A stretch of 11,234 nucleotides of DNA from Paracoccaceae bacterium (GTDB lineage: Bacteria; Pseudomonadota; Alphaproteobacteria; Rhodobacterales; Rhodobacteraceae). Shown in pieces: positions 1 to 5,663 of this stretch. The translations under genes were made by a program, and so were the position numbers. Under the pieces are notes generated by a model that saw nothing but the letters and a program-made list of their open reading frames with translations, searched no databases and was not told the DNA's origin. The stretch lies in contig SKMI01000284.1 of NCBI GenBank assembly GCA_007121115.1, positions 1 to 11,234 of the forward strand, written 5' to 3'. How positions within the stretch are numbered: the first letter of the stretch is position 1; each line of letters begins with the position of its first letter.

Positions 1-2
1 CT

Positions 3-26
3 GTCCCCGCACGAGGGTGCGGGGAC
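3..26. terminator. Perfect 10-bp hairpin, possible terminator
   Basis: GTCCCCGCAC at 3-12 and GTGCGGGGAC at 17-26 are exact reverse complements around a GAGG loop. On the minus strand it lies about 80 bases beyond the stop codon of the secreted-protein gene (104-517), where a transcription terminator would fit. Any following U tract would lie outside the window. The rest of 1-103 shows nothing else recognisable. A single edge copy of a dispersed palindrome is an equally good reading. Confidence 0.4.
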
Positions 27-103
27 CACTGGGACCCCGTTTCACCGCAGATAGAAACCCGCTGATGCGGCCGCCCGCGCAGGCGACCGGGCCGGAGGTG
101 GTC

Positions 104-517
104 TCAGGCGCCGATCTGGGGCCCGGGGCAGAACATCGGATCGGGGCTCTGCTCGACCTCGTAGAGTTCCTCGCCCGGGACATCGTCGATGAAGCGGGCG
201 CGCAAGCCCTCGTCGGTCATCCAGAAATACCAGCAATGCGTGCGCGGGTCGTCCTCGTAGGCGAAACAGATCTGGTCCTCATAGGGGAACCAGACGCCAT
301 CACGGCATTCTTCGCCGATGAAGGCCCAGAGCACGCGGCGGCCTTCCTTGAACTGCTCGACCCCGTAGGGCACGCCGTGCAGCCCGAAGGTCAGGGTGCG
401 GCCGGTGACGTAGGATTCGAACTCCTCGGCGCTCATCGGGGTCTCATCGGCACTGACGACGGGGGCGGCGATTACAGCGGCCAGAAGGGCAAGCGCGGCG
501 AGGGGTTTGTGGAACAT
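104..517 (-). CDS. Small secreted protein of unknown function with four cysteines
   Basis: This 137-residue protein is not assigned to a characterised family. The N-terminus (residues 1-23) is a typical Sec signal peptide: a Lys near the start, an Ala/Leu-rich core and a V-S-A site before Asp24, so it is probably periplasmic. The mature part is acidic and aromatic-rich and has Cys71, Cys84, Cys95 and Cys130, enough for two disulfide bonds. The first half (about 28-70) holds a T-G-R-T-L-T-F segment and a G-V-E-Q-F segment. I recall similar hypothetical proteins in roseobacters, which I could not check. The start at 517 was chosen over an in-frame ATG 12 codons upstream because GGAG lies 5 bases before it and the signal peptide then begins properly. 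The gene starts 37 bases after the alkB stop codon on the same strand, so cotranscription is plausible although a hairpin lies between them. Confidence 0.8.
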   Translation of the reverse strand: MFHKPLAALALLAAVIAAPVVSADETPMSAEEFESYVTGRTLTFGLHGVPYGVEQFKEGRRVLWAFIGEECRDGVWFPYEDQICFAYEDDPRTHCWYFWMTDEGLRARFIDDVPGEELYEVEQSPDPMFCPGPQIGA

Positions 518-543
518 GGGCACTCCGGAAGGATCGCGCGAAA

Positions 544-566
544 CCTGCCACATCTCAAGTGGCAGG
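544..566 (-). terminator. Hairpin at the alkB 3' end, possible weak terminator or attenuator
   Basis: CCTGCCAC at 544-551 and GTGGCAGG at 559-566 are exact reverse complements with a 7-base loop. The structure overlaps the alkB stop codon (555-557). Read on the minus strand it is followed by TTTC, a short U run, so it could partly terminate alkB transcripts before the downstream secreted-protein gene. The U run is too short for a strong intrinsic terminator, and the hairpin might instead protect the alkB mRNA 3' end. Confidence 0.4.
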
Positions 567-1643
567 GCCAGTCACGGGCTGGTCATCGCTGCGGGCCGCA
601 TCGCTGGTCCGCGCCCATTCCAGCACGCGGTCCACGCGCTTGTCCATCAGCCGGAACCACAGGGGCGGCCAGAGCGCGACAATCCCCATGGCCGGCAGCG
701 ACCACGGCAGGACCGGCATTTCTTCGGGAAGGCGCAGGGCGGGATACGGGCGGCCGGGGTTGGCGTGATGGTCCGAGTGGCGCGGCGCGTTGACCATCAT
801 GTGCGAGGAAAACCAGTGCGGGGTGTTCCACGAATGATGGATGGTCTGCGGCTCGTAGCGGCCATCGGGCAGACGTCGTCGCTCCAGCCCGTAGTGCTGC
901 AGGTAATCGACCATGGCCAGTTGCGTCTGCGCGTAGAACGACAGCCCCAGCCACGCCGCCACCCCTGCCCAGCCAAACGCCGCCCAGGCCAGCGCCAGGA
1001 ACCCCAGCGCGCCGCCGACATAGGCGATATACGGGTTGGTCCAGGCCGGGCGCCCGGCGCGGGCGGCGCGGTCGCGTTCCACCCGGAAACCCTGAATGAA
1101 GCTGCCGGTCCAGCCGCGTGCGAAATTGCGGTAGAAACTCATACCTTTGCGCGGGAAATTCGGGTCCTGCGGCGTACCCACATGGACGTGGTGCAACAGC
1201 CGGTGCGCGGTGGTGTGGTGGCCATAGAGCATGGAGGTATAGACCCACTGTCCCAGCCCGAAGAGCCACCGGCTCCCGCGGTGAATCAGTTCATGCGCGT
1301 TCGAATTGCTGACCTGCCCGAAAAACAGCCCGAAGCCGAAGAAGGCCGCCAGGCGTTCCGCCCCGCTCAAGCCCGTCACCCCCGCCACCGCCGCCGCGCC
1401 CAGCGGCATCAGCGCCAGATGCGCCACGGCGAGCGTGGCCGAAAGCGCATCGGCGGCGGGAAACTCGCTGCCCGGCGCGCCTTCGCGGCTGGCGACCTTG
1501 AGGATCTGGTCCAGCCCGAGGGCAAAGAAGGACATGTAGAGCGCGGCGGCCCAGATCCACACGCCGCCGCTGACGCCGCCGATGGCCAGAAGCGCCACCG
1601 GCGCAAGCGTGGCAAGGGCGAAGGGCTGGATGTAGTGGCGCAT
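555..1643 (-). CDS. alkB: Alkane 1-monooxygenase (AlkB-type membrane di-iron hydroxylase)
   Basis: The product (362 residues) belongs to the membrane-bound non-haem di-iron hydroxylases that oxidise the terminal methyl of alkanes, with electrons normally supplied by rubredoxin. Visible histidine motifs are H117-E-L-I-H121, H147-R-L-L-H151-H152 (with H142, H143 and H154 nearby), the AlkB hallmark D-Y-L-Q-H-Y-G-L at 246-253, H269/H270 with H276 and H281, and H289-S-D-H-H293 followed by A-N-P. Hydrophobic membrane segments lie near 8-45, 65-112, 205-243 and 308-330. The HYGL and HSDHHANP motifs favour AlkB over XylM or fatty acid desaturases. The length is near the shorter end of the usual 370-410. 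The start is the first ATG before the first membrane helix. The frame stays open far upstream, but that stretch is low-complexity. There is no strong ribosome-binding site. No rubredoxin gene lies in the window. The substrate range cannot be read from the sequence. Confidence 0.92.
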   Translation of the reverse strand: MRHYIQPFALATLAPVALLAIGGVSGGVWIWAAALYMSFFALGLDQILKVASREGAPGSEFPAADALSATLAVAHLALMPLGAAAVAGVTGLSGAERLAAFFGFGLFFGQVSNSNAHELIHRGSRWLFGLGQWVYTSMLYGHHTTAHRLLHHVHVGTPQDPNFPRKGMSFYRNFARGWTGSFIQGFRVERDRAARAGRPAWTNPYIAYVGGALGFLALAWAAFGWAGVAAWLGLSFYAQTQLAMVDYLQHYGLERRRLPDGRYEPQTIHHSWNTPHWFSSHMMVNAPRHSDHHANPGRPYPALRLPEEMPVLPWSLPAMGIVALWPPLWFRLMDKRVDRVLEWARTSDAARSDDQPVTGPAT

Positions 1644-1675
1644 GGGCGGGACGGTGGCGGCTGCGGTTCCGCTCC

Positions 1676-1703
1676 AATCTAGCAGGTTTGGGCCGCCCGT
1701 CAC
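1676..1703 (-). promoter_or_regulatory. Candidate sigma70-type promoter for alkB
   Basis: On the minus strand GTGACG (1698-1703), a 16-base spacer and TAGATT (1676-1681) resemble -35 and -10 elements, each 4 of 6 to the consensus. A TGC directly before TAGATT gives an extended -10. Transcription would begin near 1669, leaving about 26 bases of leader before the alkB ATG at 1643. This is a pattern match only. Confidence 0.35.
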
Positions 1704-1739
1704 GCGCCGCGGCGTCGCAGCCGGGGATGGCGGGGCGCG

Positions 1740-1762
1740 CGGCGCAGCGCTAGGCTGCGCCG
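1740..1762. promoter_or_regulatory. Perfect 9-bp inverted repeat in the divergent alkB/peroxidase region
   Basis: CGGCGCAGC (1740-1748) and GCTGCGCCG (1754-1762) are exact reverse complements around GCTAG. The repeat lies 23 bases before the ATG of the peroxidase-like gene, just upstream of its ribosome-binding site. It could be an operator for a dimeric regulator of one or both divergent genes, or a 5' leader hairpin. No regulator gene is adjacent, so the function is inferred from position. Confidence 0.4.
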
Positions 1763-1785
1763 GACTGTGCAGAGAGGGACACAAA

Positions 1786-2352
1786 ATGGCCGACAAGATC
1801 ACCGCGCTGGACCTGCCGCCCGCCGACCCGATGCCGGAGCGGACGCAGAGATACCTGGACAAATGCACCGAGAAGCTGGGCTTCGTGCCCAACGTGCTGC
1901 GCGCCTACAGCTTCGATGTGGCCAAGTTCGATGCTTTCGTGGCCATGTACAACGACCTGATGCTGGGCGAGAGCGGGTTGAGCAAGCTGGAGCGCGAGAT
2001 GATCGCCGTGGTTGTCTCTTCCATCAACCGCTGCTGGTATTGCCAGGTCGCTCACGGCGCCGCGGTGCGCGAACTGTCGGGCGACCCGGCGCTGGGCGAG
2101 GCGATGGTGATGAACTACCGCGCCGCACCGCTGGACGCGCGCAGCCGCACTATGCTGGATTTCGCCGCGCTGGTGACCGAAGCGAGCGCCAAGGTGACCG
2201 AGGCCGACCGCCAGGCCCTGCGCGGCCACGGATTCAGCGACCGCGACATCTTCGACATCGTGGCGGTGGTGGGGTTCTTTTCCATGTCGAACCGGGTCGC
2301 CTCGGCCATCGGGATGGAGCCGAACCCGGTCTATCACGGCATGGCGCGCTGA
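1786..2352 (+). CDS. AhpD-like peroxidase-related protein (carboxymuconolactone decarboxylase family)
   Basis: This 188-residue cytoplasmic protein carries an AhpD core: Glu71, Cys83-W-Y-Cys86 and His90. Their spacing matches the Glu/Cys-x-x-Cys/His relay of alkylhydroperoxidase AhpD, in which the two cysteines reduce peroxides. The length and the N-terminal segment (A-L-D-L-P-P, then a K-L-G-F-V-P-N motif at 30-36) are typical of the uncharacterised peroxidase-related enzyme subgroup of the CMD/AhpD superfamily. The C-terminal half (about 145-188) is the second helical portion, with an F-F-x-M-x-N-R motif near 164-170. AGAGAGG about 8 bases before the ATG supports this start. It is divergent from alkB, so a role in handling peroxides or lipid oxidation products is possible, but the substrate and reductant are unknown. 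No AhpC gene is present here. Confidence 0.88.
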   Translation: MADKITALDLPPADPMPERTQRYLDKCTEKLGFVPNVLRAYSFDVAKFDAFVAMYNDLMLGESGLSKLEREMIAVVVSSINRCWYCQVAHGAAVRELSGDPALGEAMVMNYRAAPLDARSRTMLDFAALVTEASAKVTEADRQALRGHGFSDRDIFDIVAVVGFFSMSNRVASAIGMEPNPVYHGMAR

Positions 2353-2367
2353 ACGATGTTGACCGAG

Positions 2368-2414
2368 GAAGCGCCCCGCCCGCCCTCCCCCCACTTCTTG
2401 TTTCGGGGCGCTTC
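2368..2414. terminator. Inverted repeat between convergent genes, possible bidirectional terminator
   Basis: GAAGCGCCCCG (2368-2378) and CGGGGCGCTTC (2404-2414) are exact 11-base reverse complements separated by 25 bases. They lie between the convergent peroxidase-like and cytochrome c genes, where a terminator serving both strands is expected. No U tract follows on either side, so Rho-independent termination is uncertain. The right arm overlaps the conserved block of the palindromic repeat that starts at 2407. Confidence 0.4.
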
Positions 2415-2444
2415 GGGGGCGCTGCCCAACGCAAGCGTCGGGCA
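2407..2444 (+). repeat. Two-part palindromic repeat, copy 1
   Basis: The 19-base block GGCGCTTCGGGGGCGCTGC (2407-2425) occurs again, inverted, at 11216-11234. In both copies it runs into a hairpin centred on GCAAGC. Here the hairpin spans 2423-2444 with 10-base arms, one A-C mismatch and an AA loop. The two copies have different stem bases that still pair, suggesting a dispersed extragenic palindrome or terminator module. It lies downstream of both convergent genes. Confidence 0.6.
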
Positions 2445-2472
2445 GGCAACATGCAGACGCGGCTTGCGGATT

Positions 2473-2865
2473 TCAGCGCTGGATGCTCTCCAGATAGGCG
2501 GTGAGTGCCACCACCCTTTCGGGAACCATGCGCCCGGCCCCGGGGCCAAGGTCAACATGCATCAGCCGACCCGTCATCAGGTGACTCATGTCCGGCATCG
2601 CTTCGCTGTCCACATGCACCGTCAGCCCGCGCGCGTAGCCATCCAGCCGGTCCAGCACCGCGCGGCGCGGGAATCCCCCTTCACGTTCGGCTATGCCCGT
2701 CAGGTCCGGCCCGCCGGGGCCGCCCTGCCCGCCGTCGCCGTGGCACCCGACGCAATTCTCGGAAAACAGCCGGGATCCGGCAGCGGGACCGGCGAAGGGG
2801 TTGCAGGCCGCCAGCGCACCCAGCGCCGTCACGGCCAGAACAGAGCGGAGCAGTCGGCGTGTCAC
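2473..2865 (-). CDS. Small monohaem cytochrome c lipoprotein
   Basis: The product has 130 residues. An arginine-rich start and a hydrophobic stretch lead to a lipobox, L18-A-A-C21, so it is probably lipid-anchored and faces the periplasm. The haem site C38-V-G-C41-H42 follows directly, in a C-V-G-C-H-G-D-G-G context typical of class I cytochromes c. Methionines in the A-M-P-D-M-S-H-L-M stretch (90, 93, 97) and Met102 are candidates for the distal ligand. The C-terminal helix (115-128, V-P-E-R-V-V-A-L-T-A-Y-L) is the usual final helix of the fold. Translation starts at GTG (2863-2865), supported by GAGG about 7 bases upstream. It lies 86 bases downstream of the serine deaminase gene on the same strand. 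The redox partner is unknown. Nothing links it directly to AlkB. Confidence 0.85.
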   Translation of the reverse strand: MTRRLLRSVLAVTALGALAACNPFAGPAAGSRLFSENCVGCHGDGGQGGPGGPDLTGIAEREGGFPRRAVLDRLDGYARGLTVHVDSEAMPDMSHLMTGRLMHVDLGPGAGRMVPERVVALTAYLESIQR

Positions 2866-2886
2866 AGGGACCCTCGCATTGCCTCG

Positions 2887-2900
2887 GTTGCATATGCGAC
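2887..2900. promoter_or_regulatory. Near-palindrome upstream of the cytochrome c gene
   Basis: GTTGCATATGCGAC is a 14-base palindrome with one mismatch pair, centred on GCATATGC. It starts 22 bases before the GTG start of the cytochrome c gene, in an otherwise GC-rich 86-base gap. It could be an operator or part of a promoter -10 region. I cannot match it to a known regulator: it is not the FNR/FixK consensus. Confidence 0.25.
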
Positions 2901-2951
2901 ATTCATGCCACGTCCGCGCCGCCGCGCCAAGCCTTTCCGCAGCCGGACCCT

Positions 2952-4322
2952 TCAGCAGTTCGGCACGCTCACCGCCAGCCCACCCAGCGCGGTTTCCTTG
3001 TACTTCTCGGACATGTCGGCACCGGTCTGGCGCATCGCCTCGATGCAGTTGTCCAGCGGCATGAAATGCGTGCCGTCCCCGCGCAAGGCGAGTGACGCAG
3101 CCGAAACCGCCTTGATCGCACCCAGTCCGTTGCGTTCTATGCAGGGCACCTGCACCAGTCCCTTCACCGGGTCGCAGGTCATGCCCAGATGGTGCTCAAG
3201 CGCGATCTCGGCTGCGTTTTCCACCTGTTCGGGGGTGCCGCCCAGCACCGCCGCCAACCCGGCGGCGGCCATGGCCGAGGCCGCGCCGACCTCGGCCTGG
3301 CAGCCGCATTCGGCGCCCGAGATACTGGCGTTATGCTTGATCAGCCCGCCGATGGCGGCGGCGGTCAGCAGGAAGTCGCCCACCTGCGCCTCGCGCGCGC
3401 CGGGGACATGGTCCAGCCAGTAGCGGATGGTGGCGGGCACCACCCCGGCGGCGCCATTGGTCGGCGCCGTGACCACCTGCCCGCCGGCGGCGTTTTCCTC
3501 GTTCACCGCCATGGCGTAGACGCTGATCCAGTCGTTGATCACATGCGGCGGGGTGACGTTCAGCCCGCGCTCGGCCTCCAGCGCGGCGCGGATGCCCGGG
3601 GCGCGACGACGCACGTTCAGCCCGCCGGGCAGCGTGCCTTCGGTCGCCAGCCCACGGTCGATGCAGGCGGTCATCGCCGCCCAGAGGCGCACGATCCCTG
3701 CATCCAGCTCGGACGGCGCGCGCAGGGCCAGTTCGTTGGCGCGCTTCATCTCGGCGATGCTGCGGCCGCTGGCGCGTGCCATCTCCAGCATCTGCGCGGC
3801 ACTTTCGAACGGATAGGGGAACGTGGCTTCGGGCGCGGGGGGCGGGGCGCCCATTTCGGCCTCGGTCACCACGAAACCGCCGCCAATGGAGTAATAGGTC
3901 TCGGCGGCGATCACGTCGCCCTGGGCATCAGTGGCGCGCAGCACCAGCGCATTGGCGTGACCCGGCAACGGTGCCCCGTAGTCGAATTCCAGATCGCGGG
4001 CGGGGTCGAAGCGGAGCCGTCCAAGCCCCTCGACCTCGATGGCACTGCTGTCCCGAATCTCAGCCAGCGCTGCCTCGGCACGGGTGGCGTCATAGTCTTC
4101 GGGGCGAAATCCGGCCAGGCCCAGGATCACCGCACGGTCGGTGGCGTGCCCCACCCCGGTAAAGGCGAGCGAGCCATGCAGCGTGGCGCGCAGCCCGGCC
4201 ACGCCGAAGGGCTGGGCACGCAGATGGTCCAGAAACCGCGCCGCCGCCACCATCGGCCCCATGGTGTGCGATGACGACGGGCCGATGCCCACCTTGAACA
4301 TGTCGAAAACCGAAAGGAACAT
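2952..4322 (-). CDS. sdaA: L-serine ammonia-lyase (L-serine dehydratase), iron-sulfur, single-chain
   Basis: This enzyme deaminates L-serine to pyruvate and ammonia in the cytoplasm using a [4Fe-4S] cluster. The 456-residue length fits the one-polypeptide form, with the beta domain first and the alpha domain after it. The N-terminal signature G-I-G-P-S-S-S-H-T (12-20) and the segment A-P-T-N-G-A-A-G-V-V-P (286-296) are present. Cys341, Cys383 and Cys394 have the spacing (42 and 11) of the cluster cysteines in the Legionella enzyme, where a C-terminal cysteine inserts into the active site as fourth ligand. This protein also ends in Cys456. The ATG at 4322 is preceded by GGAG at 6 bases and opens with the family start F-L-S-V-F-D-M-F-K. 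It is divergent from the SPOR lipoprotein gene, with the cytochrome c gene downstream. Confidence 0.95.
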   Translation of the reverse strand: MFLSVFDMFKVGIGPSSSHTMGPMVAAARFLDHLRAQPFGVAGLRATLHGSLAFTGVGHATDRAVILGLAGFRPEDYDATRAEAALAEIRDSSAIEVEGLGRLRFDPARDLEFDYGAPLPGHANALVLRATDAQGDVIAAETYYSIGGGFVVTEAEMGAPPPAPEATFPYPFESAAQMLEMARASGRSIAEMKRANELALRAPSELDAGIVRLWAAMTACIDRGLATEGTLPGGLNVRRRAPGIRAALEAERGLNVTPPHVINDWISVYAMAVNEENAAGGQVVTAPTNGAAGVVPATIRYWLDHVPGAREAQVGDFLLTAAAIGGLIKHNASISGAECGCQAEVGAASAMAAAGLAAVLGGTPEQVENAAEIALEHHLGMTCDPVKGLVQVPCIERNGLGAIKAVSAASLALRGDGTHFMPLDNCIEAMRQTGADMSEKYKETALGGLAVSVPNC

Positions 4323-4357
4323 GCCGCGCTCCAGTGCTATATCCACGCCCGATCTAG

Positions 4358-4371
4358 GCGATCGCGATCGC
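4358..4371. promoter_or_regulatory. Perfect 14-bp palindrome upstream of sdaA
   Basis: GCGATCGCGATCGC is a perfect palindrome made of overlapping GCGATCGC units, starting 36 bases upstream of the sdaA ATG. It lies in the 258-base divergent region (4323-4580), which otherwise shows no gene, RNA or clear promoter that I can defend. It might bind a regulator of sdaA, but self-overlapping GC palindromes also arise by chance in GC-rich DNA. Confidence 0.25.
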
Positions 4372-4580
4372 GCCCACATGGCCGCAGGCGACACGATGCG
4401 ATGCAAAACGGACAGCCGCAATCACGCGCATGTTCTCCGGCAAGGCACGAAACGCTCCTTTCCCTGCGGCGGTGCAGCGGTTACACTGTCGACGCCATGG
4501 GCTTTTCGCCCGGGCTTCAGGCATGCCCCGTGTCAGTATGTCGCCACAGAGCGACCGGCGGGGCGGAGGGTGCGAGCGGT

Positions 4581-5576
4581 ATGACAGTTTCACGGATCGC
4601 TGGGTATTTGGCCGGGGCGCTGCTGGTGATGGCGCTGACGGGTTGCGCCGATGGCTTCGGCAGCGGTGATGGCACGGAGCCCCGCGTGTCACCGGCGGCC
4701 ACAGGCGCGGCAGTGGAGCGCGATGTCGAGGCGCCCGAGGTCTTCGAGCGTGCGGATCGCGGGCTCTGGGACGGGCGGCCCTCCCTCGGCGGGGTCTGGG
4801 TGGCGCACCCGGATGCCGACGACCCGGAGCGGGTGATCATCCGCAACCCCGAGAGCGGCAAGGAGGTTGTCGGCGCGCTGTTTCGGCGCGAGCGGGAGAA
4901 TCCAGGTCCCGCATTCCAGGTCTCGTCCGATGCGGCCTCGGCGCTGGACATGCTGGCGGGCAGCCCTGTGGAACTGCGCGTAACCGCGCTGCGCACGCAG
5001 GAGGTGCCCGCGGCGCCCGACCCGGCCGCGCCGCCCCCAGACCAGACCGCAGACCAGACCGAGTTGGCCGACGATGACGCCAGCGACGCGGACCCAACCC
5101 CTGGTGCCGAGGCGATGGCCGCCGTGGCCGCCACCGATGACGGCGCCACACCGCGCCAAGCCGCAGAAGACACCGCCGCCGCAGCGCCCCCGCAGCAGGA
5201 ACGTCGCCGCTTCTGGCCATTCGGGCGGCGCAGCGACCCGGCGCCCGCAGCCGCGCCCGAAATCTCTGCGACACCCCTCGGCGACCCCGCAGCCGAGGCC
5301 GCGCCGCCTGCCCCAGCCCAAGCCGCCGAAGCGCCCCCTGCAATCGACCGGGGGTTCATCCAGCTTGGCATCTTCAGCGTCGAAGAGAACGCCGACCGCG
5401 CAGTGCGGCTGGCGCGTGAGGCGGGCCTTGTGGCGCGCAGCATCGAAGGGCAGAGCGCGGGCAACCGATTCTGGCGTGTCACCGTCGGCCCTGCCGCCAC
5501 CAACGCCGAGCGTGACCGGCTGCTTGCGAGGGTGCGCGATCTGGGCTTTACTGACGCCTATGCGGTGTCGCGCTGA
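4581..5576 (+). CDS. SPOR-domain lipoprotein with an RlpA-like segment
   Basis: The 331-residue product starts with a signal peptide ending in a lipobox, L19-T-G-C22, so it should be an envelope lipoprotein. Residues about 55-140 resemble a double-psi beta-barrel of the RlpA type: an N-x-x-S-G-K stretch (89-94), F-R-R (101-103), then V-S-S-D-A-A-S-A-L-D-M-L-A-G. The RlpA catalytic D-R-G-P-F stretch is replaced by R-R-E-R-E-N-P-G-P, which argues against lytic transglycosylase activity. Residues 141-255 form a Pro/Ala-rich, acidic linker with one basic/aromatic patch, R-R-R-F-W-P-F-G-R-R (208-217). Residues about 258-331 are a SPOR domain (F-I-Q-L-G-I-F-S, then F-W-R-V-T-V-G-P), which in known cases binds denuded septal glycan. 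The ATG at 4581 was chosen because it opens the signal peptide; GGAGG lies 11 bases upstream. The D-Ala-D-Ala carboxypeptidase gene follows after 87 bases. Confidence 0.85.
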   Translation: MTVSRIAGYLAGALLVMALTGCADGFGSGDGTEPRVSPAATGAAVERDVEAPEVFERADRGLWDGRPSLGGVWVAHPDADDPERVIIRNPESGKEVVGALFRRERENPGPAFQVSSDAASALDMLAGSPVELRVTALRTQEVPAAPDPAAPPPDQTADQTELADDDASDADPTPGAEAMAAVAATDDGATPRQAAEDTAAAAPPQQERRRFWPFGRRSDPAPAAAPEISATPLGDPAAEAAPPAPAQAAEAPPAIDRGFIQLGIFSVEENADRAVRLAREAGLVARSIEGQSAGNRFWRVTVGPAATNAERDRLLARVRDLGFTDAYAVSR

Positions 5577-5663
5577 CGGCGCGGCGCAGGATCCGGAAAA
5601 CCACGCAGCGGCACCCGCGCAGCCGCTCTATCACGCGCAACATCAGACAGGGGTAAGGGGCGC

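Noticed and set aside
1..103. Possible CRISPR array at the left edge
   Set aside because: Only one palindromic unit is visible, no second copy follows to the right, and the stem and loop geometry differs from a standard type I-E repeat.
507..1682. Long plus-strand open frame opposite alkB
   Set aside because: It lies antisense to a protein with full AlkB histidine motifs. Its Arg/Pro/Gly-rich translation is the usual shadow in GC-rich DNA.
1644..1892. N-terminal extension of AlkB to an upstream ATG
   Set aside because: The extra 83 residues are low-complexity and would overlap the start of the divergent peroxidase-like gene. The family N-terminus begins near 1643.
2356..4274. Long plus-strand open frames opposite the cytochrome c and sdaA genes
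   Set aside because: They are antisense to recognisable proteins, have no family motifs and are compositionally typical of antisense frames.
4401..4580. N-terminal extension of the SPOR lipoprotein
   Set aside because: It would bury the signal peptide and lipobox 60 residues inside the protein.
4323..4580. Small gene or RNA in the sdaA/SPOR divergent region
   Set aside because: Open frames here run into neighbouring genes out of frame, have no supporting ribosome-binding site and lack a stable long-range fold that I could identify by eye.
5607..5627. Hairpin AGCGGC/GCCGCT as terminator after the SPOR gene
   Set aside because: The stem is only six base pairs with a nine-base loop and no U run, so it could easily be chance in GC-rich DNA.
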